Notes under the pieces: generated by a model
Databases searched by the model: none
What the model saw: the letters and a program-made list of their open reading frames with translations, nothing else
What the model was told of the DNA's origin: nothing
Position numbers and translations under genes: made by a program
Part shown: positions 40,664-48,394 of the stretch, piece after piece
How the letters are laid out: each line of letters starts with the position of its first letter
Position numbering within the stretch: the first letter of the stretch is position 1
Assembly (NCBI RefSeq): GCF_003990045.1
Contig: NZ_RZGZ01000002.1
Coordinates: forward strand, 1-64,000
Origin: Labedella endophytica
GTDB taxonomy: Bacteria > Actinomycetota > Actinomycetes > Actinomycetales > Microbacteriaceae
DNA: 64,000 bases
Direction of reading: 5' to 3'

Positions 40664-42733
40664 CTACGACGAGATGTGGCCGGCCTTCTCCATCTGCCGG
40701 AGCTCCCTCTTGAGCTCGGAGACCTCGTCGCGCAGACGACCCGCGAGCTCGAACTTGAGCTCGGCGGCGGCCGAGAGCATCTGGGCGTTGAGATCGGCGA
40801 TGATCGTCTCGAGATCGTTCGCCCCCTCCGCGGCGAGCCCTTGTCGACGGAGGTTCGGAACCGGGCTCTTCTTCTTCCCGTCGCGACCGGCGAGAAGCCG
40901 CGCCGTGTCCTCGCCCTCGCGCGCCAGCATGCCCGTGATGTCCGCGATCTTCTTACGGAGCGGAGTGGGATCGATGCCGTGCTCGGCGTTGTAGGCGAGT
41001 TGCCGATCGCGACGACGGTCGGTCTCCTCGATCGCGCGCTTCATCGAATCCGTCATGACGTCGGCGTACATGTGCACCTCGCCCGAGACGTTTCGAGCGG
41101 CACGACCGATGGTCTGGATGAGGGAGGTCGAGGACCGCAGGAATCCTTCCTTGTCGGCATCGAGGATGGCGACGAGGGAGACCTCGGGGAGGTCGAGCCC
41201 CTCTCGCAGCAGGTTGATGCCCACGAGCACGTCGTAGACACCGGCGCGGAGTTCGGTCAGGAGCTCGACCCGCCGGAGCGTGTCCACGTCCGAGTGGAGG
41301 TAGCGCACCCGCACCCCGGCCTCCGTGAGGAAGTCGGTGAGTTCCTCCGCCATCTTCTTCGTGAGGGTCGTGACGAGGACGCGTTCGTCCTTCTCCGCCC
41401 GCGCGACGATCGACTCGAGGAGGTCGTCGATCTGGCCCTTCGAGGGCTTCACGATGATCTGCGGGTCGACGAGGCCGGTCGGGCGGATGATCTGCTCGAC
41501 GACGCCGTCCGCGATGCCCATCTCGTAGCGACCGGGCGTCGCCGACAGGTAGACGGTCTGCCCGACGCGGCTCTTGAACTCGTCCCACTTCAGCGGACGG
41601 TTGTCCATGGCACTCGGCAGACGGAAGCCGTGCTCGACGAGCGTGCGCTTCCGTGATGCGTCGCCCTCGAACATCGCGCCGATCTGCGGGACCGTGACGT
41701 GCGACTCGTCGATCACGACGAGGAAGTCGTCGGGGAAGTAATCGAGCAGGCAGTTGGGCGCCTGCCCGGGTGCCCGGCCGTCGATGTGTCGCGAGTAGTT
41801 CTCGATTCCGGAGCAGAACCCGATCTGCTGCATCATCTCGAGGTCGAAGGTCGTGCGCATGCGCAGCCGTTGCGCCTCGAGGAGCTTGTTCTGCTTCTCG
41901 AGCTCGGCCAGCCGCTCCTCGAGCTCCACCTGGATCGTGGCGATCGCACGCTGCATGGTCTCGGGGCTGGCCGCGTAGTGGGTGGCCGGGAAGATCGACA
42001 CCGAATCGAGCTTCTTGACCACGTCGCCCGTGAGCGGGTGGAGCGCGTACAGGGCCTCGATCTCGTCCCCGAACATCTCGATCCGGATGGCGAGCTCTTC
42101 GTAGACGGGGATGATCTCGATCGTGTCGCCCCTGACCCGGAAGTTGCCGCGGGAGAAGTCGACGTCGTTGCGGTTGTACTGCATGCCGACGAAGGACCGG
42201 ATGAGACGGTCGCGGCCGACCGAGTCGCCGACGTGGAGCGCGACCATGGCCTCCAGGTACTCCTCCGCCGCGCCGAGTCCATAGATGCACGAGACGGTCG
42301 ACACCACGATCACGTCGCGCCGAGACAGGAGCGAGTTCGTCGTGGAGTGCCGGAGCCTCTCGACCTCGGAGTTGATGGACGAATCCTTCTCGATGAAGGT
42401 GTCCGTCTGGGGGACGTAGGCCTCTGGCTGGTAGTAGTCGTAGTACGACACGAAGTACTCGACCGAGTTGTTGGGCATGAGCTCGCGGAACTCGTTCGCG
42501 AGCTGAGCGGCCAGGGTCTTGTTATGCGCCAGGACGAGGGTGGGGCGCTGCGTCGCCTCGATGAGCCACGCGGTGGTCGCCGACTTGCCCGTTCCCGTCG
42601 CACCGAGGAGGACGACGTCGGTCTCACCGGCGTTGATCCGTCCCGCGAGCTCGGCGATGGCCGCCGGCTGGTCGCCGCTCGGCTTGTACTCGCTGACGAC
42701 CTCGAAGGGGTTCACGGAGCGTGTCGGTTGCAT
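40664..42733 (-). CDS. uvrB: Excinuclease ABC subunit B
   Basis: A 689-residue damage-verifying helicase-like subunit of nucleotide excision repair. Walker A is GATGTGKS near 40, the beta-hairpin region [12 protein letters not shown] inserts into DNA, DESHV is the Walker B, helicase motifs SATPGRYE and QTIGRAARN follow, and a C-terminal UVR motif contacts UvrC. The ATG lies six bases after TAGACT, with only a non-functional GGAG two bases upstream, so a leaderless mRNA is likely. The promoter matches that of uvrA. Confidence 0.97.
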   Translation of the reverse strand: MQPTRSVNPFEVVSEYKPSGDQPAAIAELAGRINAGETDVVLLGATGTGKSATTAWLIEATQRPTLVLAHNKTLAAQLANEFRELMPNNSVEYFVSYYDYYQPEAYVPQTDTFIEKDSSINSEVERLRHSTTNSLLSRRDVIVVSTVSCIYGLGAAEEYLEAMVALHVGDSVGRDRLIRSFVGMQYNRNDVDFSRGNFRVRGDTIEIIPVYEELAIRIEMFGDEIEALYALHPLTGDVVKKLDSVSIFPATHYAASPETMQRAIATIQVELEERLAELEKQNKLLEAQRLRMRTTFDLEMMQQIGFCSGIENYSRHIDGRAPGQAPNCLLDYFPDDFLVVIDESHVTVPQIGAMFEGDASRKRTLVEHGFRLPSAMDNRPLKWDEFKSRVGQTVYLSATPGRYEMGIADGVVEQIIRPTGLVDPQIIVKPSKGQIDDLLESIVARAEKDERVLVTTLTKKMAEELTDFLTEAGVRVRYLHSDVDTLRRVELLTELRAGVYDVLVGINLLREGLDLPEVSLVAILDADKEGFLRSSTSLIQTIGRAARNVSGEVHMYADVMTDSMKRAIEETDRRRDRQLAYNAEHGIDPTPLRKKIADITGMLAREGEDTARLLAGRDGKKKSPVPNLRRQGLAAEGANDLETIIADLNAQMLSAAAELKFELAGRLRDEVSELKRELRQMEKAGHISS

Positions 42734-42739
42734 GACTCC

Positions 42740-42768
42740 AGTCTAAATCCCGCCACCGACACCGGGTC
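42740..42768 (-). promoter_or_regulatory. PafBC / RecA-NDp-type promoter of uvrB
   Basis: On the minus strand: GACCCG (42768-42763), GTGTCGGTG (42762-42754), 8 bases, TAGACT (42745-42740), then 6 bases to the ATG. The upstream 15 bases differ from the uvrA site at one position, while the N8 spacer is unrelated, so the conservation is functional in appearance rather than a duplication of the whole region. Confidence 0.8.
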
Positions 42769-42780
42769 CGGATCCGACGA

Positions 42781-43392
42781 TCAGGACTCGGTGCCCCGGC
42801 TGATCCGGATGTCCTCGGTGGTCCGGGCGGCCGTCGCGACCACGGCGGAGAGAGCTCGAGCGGCATCGACCGCGGGGAGACGGTCGAGGGTCGGGACGTG
42901 CACGAACCCTCCGCGTCGATCCGGCTCGTCGTCGATGAGATGCATGAGGGAGAAGAACACGTGGTTGCATACGAACGTGCCGGCGGTGTTCGAGACCCCC
43001 GAGGCGACACCCACGCCGTCGATCGCCGCGGCGCAGGCCTTGATGGGCAGCCGGGACAGGTAGGCCGTCGGCGCTCCCTCCACGATCGTCCGATCGATCG
43101 GACGCGCTCCCGCGTTGTCGGCGATCCGGGCGTCATCGAGGTTCACGGCGATGCGCTCGAGGTCGACGCTCACGCGTCCCCCTGCCTCCCCGACGGCGAT
43201 GACCACATCCGGTCGCTCCCTGTCGATGAGGGACGCGAGGACGCGAGACGCATCGTCGAACACGCACGGCAGCGTCGCCCGGACGACCTCGACGTCGCCC
43301 ACGCGATCCGGGAGGAGCGCGACGGCCTCCGCCGAGGCGTTGACGGTCGATCCCCCGAAGGGCTCGAAGCACGTCACGAGGACCCGCGTCAT
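42781..43392 (-). CDS. pcp: Pyroglutamyl-peptidase I
   Basis: A 203-residue cysteine peptidase (family C15) removing N-terminal pyroglutamate. The catalytic triad is visible as Glu79 (SVDLERIAVN), Cys142 (NTAGTFVCN) and His165 (GGFVHVP), and CFEPFGGSTVN opens the protein as in the family. The ATG overlaps the coaE stop (ATGA), so it is coupled to coenzyme A synthesis without an obvious functional link. The next gene downstream, uvrB, has its own promoter. Confidence 0.92.
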   Translation of the reverse strand: MTRVLVTCFEPFGGSTVNASAEAVALLPDRVGDVEVVRATLPCVFDDASRVLASLIDRERPDVVIAVGEAGGRVSVDLERIAVNLDDARIADNAGARPIDRTIVEGAPTAYLSRLPIKACAAAIDGVGVASGVSNTAGTFVCNHVFFSLMHLIDDEPDRRGGFVHVPTLDRLPAVDAARALSAVVATAARTTEDIRISRGTES

Positions 43393-43994
43393 CGTCGGCC
43401 GGTCGTCAGATCGTGCCAGAGCGCGTCGACCTGCTCGTCCGTGTGCTCGAGCGTGCCCGTCGTGTCGATGAGAACGTCGGCGACCCGCCGCCGCTCGCCA
43501 TCGCTCGCCTGTGCGGCCACGCGCCGACGGGCCTCCTCTGGATCGAGACCGCGGCGGGAGATCAGCCGTTCGGTCCGGGTGTCCGCGTCGGCGTCGGCGA
43601 CGACGACCAGGTCGAAATCGTGATCCACCCCTGTCTCGACGAGCAGCGGGACGTCGTAGACGGCGATCGCGTGAGGATCGGAGCGACCGATCTCCGCGAG
43701 CCGGGCAGCCGCCAGTCGGCGCACCTCCGGGTGCACGATGCCGTTGAGGTCGAGTCGCGCTGACTCGTCCGCGAAGACGATCGCTCCGAGGGCCGCCCGA
43801 TCGAGGGACCCGTCGGGCGCGAGGACGCTCGGCCCGAAGCGCTCGGCCACCTGCGCGAGCCCGGGGCTCCCCGTGGCGACGGCCTCGCGCGACAGGAGAT
43901 CGGCGTCGACGACGGAGGCGCCGAGCGAGGCGAGCCGCCGGGAGATAGTGGACTTGCCCGACGCGATGCCGCCCGTGAGCGCGATGACGCGCAT
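43389..43994 (-). CDS. coaE: Dephospho-CoA kinase
   Basis: A 201-residue P-loop kinase phosphorylating the 3'-OH of dephospho-CoA, the last step of coenzyme A synthesis. Walker A is GGIASGKST (8-16), DADLLSREAV and the CoA-binding HPEVRR follow. It lacks the C-terminal GrpB-like domain fused in mycobacterial CoaE. It begins three bases after the TetR gene and overlaps pcp, giving a TetR-coaE-pcp unit. Confidence 0.94.
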   Translation of the reverse strand: MRVIALTGGIASGKSTISRRLASLGASVVDADLLSREAVATGSPGLAQVAERFGPSVLAPDGSLDRAALGAIVFADESARLDLNGIVHPEVRRLAAARLAEIGRSDPHAIAVYDVPLLVETGVDHDFDLVVVADADADTRTERLISRRGLDPEEARRRVAAQASDGERRRVADVLIDTTGTLEHTDEQVDALWHDLTTGRR

Positions 43995-43997
43995 GGG

Positions 43998-44693
43998 TCA
44001 GCGGGCCGCGAGCTGGGTCTCGAGGTAGGTGGTCGCCACGGAGCGTGCCTCGTCGAGCAGCCAGGCGTCACCGTCCGGCTCGGCGTCGAACGCGAGCCGC
44101 TGCAGAGCGCGGGAGAGCTCGATCGCGACCGCGACGCGAGCGGTCCACGCCTCGTCGGACGGCAACTCGAATTGAGCCAGCTGGCCGACGACGGCGTCGA
44201 TGTACGACGTCGTGCGCAGGGTGTACTTCTCCTGGCTCTCTTCATCGGCCAGCACCTGGTACTGCGTGGCCCGGTAGCCGGGAACGGTGCGACGGGCGAC
44301 GACGTTGGTTTCCGTGAGGATGTCGAAGGCCTGCTGCCACGTCGTGGGCTCGGCGGCCGTGAGGGCCTCGATGCACATCTCGACGTAGCGCTTGGTCATG
44401 TAGTCGTACACGCCCAGCATGAGGGCGACGCGGTCGGGGAAGAACCGGTAGACCGTTCCGATCGCCATCTCGGCGCGCTTCGCGACCTCGGCCGTCGTGA
44501 CACCCGCGTGTCCGGTCTCGTCGATGATCTCGCCGCACACGCGGAGGATCGTCTCGAGGCTCAGCCTGCTGCGCTCCTGCTGCGGGCTGTTGCGGAGGTC
44601 GGCGGACTCGGCGTAGTCGAGGGCGAGGAACCGCCGCAATGGGTCGACATTCACTACGTTCAGGTCCTTCTCGTTGGTTCGAGTGATGAGCAC
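43998..44693 (-). CDS. TetR-family transcriptional regulator
   Basis: A 231-residue regulator with an N-terminal helix-turn-helix (GVTTAEVAKRAEMAIGTVYRFFPDR, about 62-86) and a variable ligand-binding C-terminal half. The ligand is unknown. The start is uncertain: a GTG at 44691-44693 follows AGAGG, and a GTG at 44652-44654 follows AAGGA and begins NVDPLRRFLALDYAES. It lies three bases before coaE, so it may regulate that unit or only share its transcript. A possible TGC-TAGGGT promoter lies at 44737-44729. Confidence 0.82.
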   Translation of the reverse strand: MLITRTNEKDLNVVNVDPLRRFLALDYAESADLRNSPQQERSRLSLETILRVCGEIIDETGHAGVTTAEVAKRAEMAIGTVYRFFPDRVALMLGVYDYMTKRYVEMCIEALTAAEPTTWQQAFDILTETNVVARRTVPGYRATQYQVLADEESQEKYTLRTTSYIDAVVGQLAQFELPSDEAWTARVAVAIELSRALQRLAFDAEPDGDAWLLDEARSVATTYLETQLAAR

Positions 44694-44820
44694 GGAAACC
44701 TCTGGGTGTGGGGCGGAAGTACACGCTTACCCTAGCATCAGCGTGCCCGGGGGCCGGTCGGAGCGACACGCACGCCGACGGCGCGGACTCGACGCCCATC
44801 GCCGGGTCCCGAACACACGA

Positions 44821-44897
44821 GAGGCCCGCACAGCCCGGACGGATCCGGGCCACACGGGCCTCAGGTCGTCCGGCCGGACACGAGGTCCGGCCGGACG
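44821..44897. terminator. Hairpin cluster after rpsA
   Basis: Arms 44867-44879 and 44885-44897 form a perfect 13-bp stem with a 5-base loop, nine bases after the rpsA stop. A second element pairs GAGGCCCG at 44821 with CGGGCCTC at 44855, enclosing a smaller stem (GCCCGGA/TCCGGGC). The first is the likely rpsA terminator; the second may add to it. Confidence 0.75.
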
Positions 44898-44905
44898 GGT
44901 GCTAC

Positions 44906-46360
44906 TCAGGAGTTGCTGGACAGCTTCTCGCGCAGAGCGGCGAGCGACTCGTCGTCAGCGAGCGTGCCCGCACCGGCGGTCTCGCTCGAGAACGCCGAAC
45001 CGGCAGAGCTGGTGCTCTCGATGGACGACTCCTCGGCGGCGGCCGTAGCCACCTGGCGCTTGTGAGCCTCCCAGCGGCCCTGGGCTGCGGCGTAGTCCCG
45101 CTCCCATGCCTCGCGCTGGGTCTCGAAGCCTTCCTTCCACTCGTTGGTCTCCGAGTCGAAGCCCTCGGGGTACTTGTAGTTCCCCTGCTCGTCGTACTCG
45201 GTGAGCATTCCGTAGAGTGCCGGGTCGAACTCGGTGCCCTCGGGGTCGACGCCCTCGTTGGCCTGCTTGAGCGACAGCGAGATGCGGCGACGCTCGAGGT
45301 CGATGTCGATGACCTTGACGAAGACCTCTTCGCCGACGGACACGACCTGCTCAGCGAGCTCGACGTGCTTGCCGGAGAGCTCGGAGATGTGGACGAGGCC
45401 CTCGATGCCGTCGGCGACGCGGACGAACGCGCCGAACGGGACGAGCTTCGTGACCTTACCCGGGGCGACCTGACCGATCGCGTGGGTACGGGCGAAGACC
45501 TGCCACGGGTCCTCCTGCGTGGCCTTGAGCGAGAGCGACACGCGCTCGCGGTCGAGGTCCACCTCGAGGATCTCGACGGTGACCTCCTGGCCGACCTCGA
45601 CGACCTCGGACGCGTGCTCGATGTGCTTCCAGCTGAGCTCCGAGACGTGGACGAGACCGTCGACGCCGCCGAGGTCCACGAACGCACCGAAGTTGACGAT
45701 CGAGGACACGACGCCCTTGCGGACCTGGCCCTTCTGGAGGTTGTTCAGGAAGGTCGTACGGCTCTCGGACTGCGTCTGCTCGAGGAGCGCGCGACGCGAC
45801 AGGACCACGTTGTTGCGGTTCTTGTCGAGTTCGAGGATCTTGGCCTCGATCTCCTGGCCGAGGTACGGCGTGAGGTCGCGAACGCGGCGCAGCTCGATGA
45901 GCGAAGCCGGGAGGAAGCCACGGAGTCCGATGTCGACGATGAGACCGCCCTTGACGACCTCGATGACGGATCCGGTGACGACGCCGTCGGCGTCCTTGAT
46001 CTTCTCGACGTCTCCCCATGCACGCTCGTACTGAGCACGCTTCTTGGAGAGGATGAGGCGACCTTCCTTGTCCTCCTTCTGGAGGACGAGGGCTTCGACG
46101 CTGTCGCCGACCTTGACGACCTCGGTGGGGTCGACGTCGTGCTTGATCGAAAGTTCGCGCGAGGGGATGACACCCTCGGTCTTGTATCCCACGTCGAGGA
46201 GGACCTCGTCGCGGTCGATCTTCACTACGGTGCCTTCGATGAGGTCACCGTCGTTGAAGAACTTCAGAGTCTTCTCGACCGCGGCAAGGAAGTCTTCAGC
46301 AGAGCCGATGTCGTTGATAGCGACCTGCTTGGTTGCCTTTTCGGTCGTTGCGGTTGTCAT
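44906..46360 (-). CDS. rpsA: 30S ribosomal protein S1
   Basis: A 484-residue protein with four S1/OB RNA-binding domains at about 36-105, 123-188, 209-277 and 294-363, compared with six in E. coli, the usual actinobacterial form. Repeated elements are GLIVDIGLRGFLPAS, GAFVDLGGVDGLVHVSE and GAFVRVADGIEGLVHISE. The last 120 residues are low-complexity and acidic and carry no S1 domain. With many leaderless genes here, S1's role in initiation may be limited to leadered mRNAs, which is inference. Confidence 0.96.
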   Translation of the reverse strand: MTTATTEKATKQVAINDIGSAEDFLAAVEKTLKFFNDGDLIEGTVVKIDRDEVLLDVGYKTEGVIPSRELSIKHDVDPTEVVKVGDSVEALVLQKEDKEGRLILSKKRAQYERAWGDVEKIKDADGVVTGSVIEVVKGGLIVDIGLRGFLPASLIELRRVRDLTPYLGQEIEAKILELDKNRNNVVLSRRALLEQTQSESRTTFLNNLQKGQVRKGVVSSIVNFGAFVDLGGVDGLVHVSELSWKHIEHASEVVEVGQEVTVEILEVDLDRERVSLSLKATQEDPWQVFARTHAIGQVAPGKVTKLVPFGAFVRVADGIEGLVHISELSGKHVELAEQVVSVGEEVFVKVIDIDLERRRISLSLKQANEGVDPEGTEFDPALYGMLTEYDEQGNYKYPEGFDSETNEWKEGFETQREAWERDYAAAQGRWEAHKRQVATAAAEESSIESTSSAGSAFSSETAGAGTLADDESLAALREKLSSNS

Positions 46361-46520
46361 GTAGTGGGTGCTCCAGTATGGACGGATATCAGGCCGGGCG
46401 CGCGTGGTGATGATGAGTGCACGCCGGGCAGGCGGATGGGATGTCGCAAGTGCGACATTCCATCATAGACACCCCTCAGGCCGACGACCAAGCACCCCGG
46501 GCGATTCGGCGTGGTTCCGT

Positions 46521-46574
46521 CCGAGGAGAAGGAGGGCGGAGTCTCCCCCTCTCCCTCCTTCTCCTTCTCCTCGG
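46521..46574 (-). terminator. Terminator of the DUF885 gene
   Basis: Purine-rich arm 46521-46536 pairs with the pyrimidine-rich arm 46553-46574; the right arm has a six-base internal repeat (CTTCTC) that bulges. It starts 26 bases after the DUF885 stop on the minus strand. Confidence 0.65.
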
Positions 46575-46599
46575 TCGGGTGTCAGGCGACGAGTGCGCG

Positions 46600-48321
46600 T
46601 CAGCCGACCAGCGCGCGGCGCAGGGTGTCGAGTCCGACGCCGCCGAGGTCGAGCGCCCGCTTGTGGAACGACTTCATGTCGAAGGCCTCCCCCTCGCGGG
46701 CCTTCGACTCGTCGCGGATCTGCTCCCAGATCCGCTGGCCGACCTTGTAGGACGGCGCCTGGCCCGGCCAGCCGAGGTAGCGGTTGACCTCGAAGCGCAC
46801 AAAGCCGGCGTTCATGTTGACGTTGCGTCCCATGAAGTCGAACGCGTGCTCGGCCGTCCACGGTCCCGAGCCGTCCGGCAGCTGCTTCTCGAGGTGCACG
46901 CCGATGTCGAGCACGACGCGGGCGGCCCGCATCCGCTGACCGTCGAGCATCCCGAGTCGGTCGGCGGGGTCGTCGAGGTAGCCGAGCTCCTGCATGAGCC
47001 GCTCGGCGTAGAGCGCCCAGCCCTCCGCGTGACCCGAGGTCCCGGCGAGCTGCCGCCTCCATGTGTTGAGGAGCGCCCGGTTGTAGACGGCCTGCCCGAT
47101 CTGCAGGTGGTGGCCGGGGATTCCCTCGTGATAGACCGTCGTCAGCTCGCGCCAGGTGTCGAACTCCTCCACACCCTCGGGCACCGACCACCACATCCGA
47201 CCCGGCCGGGAGAAGTCGTCGGACGGGCCCGTGTAATAGATCCCGCCCTCCTGGGTCGGCGCGATCATGCACTCGAGCGCACGGATCTGTTCGGGGATGT
47301 CGAAGTGGGAACGGGAGAGTTCGGCGACGGCGCGGTCGCTCGTCTCCTGCATCCAGGTGCGGAGGGCATCCGTACCGTGCAGCTTCCTCGACGGATCGCG
47401 GTCGAGGAACTCGATCGCCTCGAGCACTCCGGCGCCCGGCTTGATCTGACCGGCGATCGATTCCTGCTCGGCGACCATGCGCGCCAACTCCTCGATGCCC
47501 CACTCGTACGTCTCGTCGAGGTCGATCGTGGCTCCGAGGAACTTGCGCGACTGGATCGCGTAGAGCTCGCGTCCCACGGCGTCCTTCTCACCCGCGGCCG
47601 GCTCGAGTTCGCGCGCGAAGAAGTCAGCGAGCTCCTGATAGGCGACGGCGGCCTCTCCCGCCCGTCCGGTGAGCTGGCTCGCCAGCGACGCCGGGAGCTG
47701 TCCGGTCTCCGGCGAGGCGTTGGCGGCGAGACCTGCGAAGAATCCGTCAGAATCGGCGAGCTTCTTGGCCTGCTCGAAGACCTCGCGCACCTGACGCTTG
47801 GCCGGCACGATCCCTCGCCGGATACCCTCGCGGAGCGACGCGATGTAGCCGTCGATGGCTCCCGCGACGTTTCCGAGCCGCACGGAGACGACCTCCCAGT
47901 CATCGACGGTGGACGTCGGCATGAGGTCGAAGACCTCCCGGATGTCTTGCGCGGGCGACGCGATCACGTTGACGTCGCGGAGGTGCATACCGGCCTCGCG
48001 CTCCTCGAGATCGAGGGCGAGGGAGTCACGGAGATCGGCCTTCGTGACCTCGTCGACGGCGTCCGTCGGGGCGAGGGAGTCGAGGGCCGAGATCGTCCGC
48101 CGGGCGGCGTCCGCGTAGGCCTCGGCGCCGGCGGGAGACAGGTCACCGTATCCACCCGAGTCGGGCATCCCTCCGATCCACACCGCGAGGCGCGGCTCGA
48201 GGTCGGCGAGCGTCGTGACCCAGCCTTCGGCGACGGCATCGATCGCGGACGGGGTGCGCTCGGGCGGGGCGCCCGCCGCCCCGGTCCCGTCGGAACCGGA
48301 CGTGTATGCGTTGTCAGTCAT
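46600..48321 (-). CDS. DUF885-family protein, probable metallopeptidase
   Basis: A 573-residue protein of the DUF885 family. The likely zinc site is YHEGIPGHHLQIG, with a conserved Glu further on in ...GHAEGWALYAERLM. Family members include putative peptidases; the substrate is unknown. No signal peptide is evident. The ATG at 48319-48321 begins a hydrophilic N-terminus and lies seven bases after TAGGCT, consistent with a leaderless mRNA; the frame stays open to 48468, antisense to nothing and inside polA's end. Confidence 0.85.
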   Translation of the reverse strand: MTDNAYTSGSDGTGAAGAPPERTPSAIDAVAEGWVTTLADLEPRLAVWIGGMPDSGGYGDLSPAGAEAYADAARRTISALDSLAPTDAVDEVTKADLRDSLALDLEEREAGMHLRDVNVIASPAQDIREVFDLMPTSTVDDWEVVSVRLGNVAGAIDGYIASLREGIRRGIVPAKRQVREVFEQAKKLADSDGFFAGLAANASPETGQLPASLASQLTGRAGEAAVAYQELADFFARELEPAAGEKDAVGRELYAIQSRKFLGATIDLDETYEWGIEELARMVAEQESIAGQIKPGAGVLEAIEFLDRDPSRKLHGTDALRTWMQETSDRAVAELSRSHFDIPEQIRALECMIAPTQEGGIYYTGPSDDFSRPGRMWWSVPEGVEEFDTWRELTTVYHEGIPGHHLQIGQAVYNRALLNTWRRQLAGTSGHAEGWALYAERLMQELGYLDDPADRLGMLDGQRMRAARVVLDIGVHLEKQLPDGSGPWTAEHAFDFMGRNVNMNAGFVRFEVNRYLGWPGQAPSYKVGQRIWEQIRDESKAREGEAFDMKSFHKRALDLGGVGLDTLRRALVG

Positions 48322-48359
48322 GATCGCGAGCCTATGTCGCGAGCGGAGCGCCCTGCAAT

Positions 48360-48377
48360 GCGGAGCCCGCGCTCCGC
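48360..48377 (-). terminator. Possible terminator of polA
   Basis: A 7-bp stem, arms 48360-48366 and 48371-48377, with a 4-base loop, 17 bases after the polA stop. There is no U tract, so it is weak. Confidence 0.35.
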
Positions 48378-48394
48378 GACCCGGGTGACGCTCC

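Noticed and set aside
40571-42780. LexA (SOS) boxes at uvrA or uvrB
   Set aside because: I looked for the actinobacterial TCGAAC-N4-GTTCGA pattern in both leaders and found none; the RecA-NDp-type element explains the region better.
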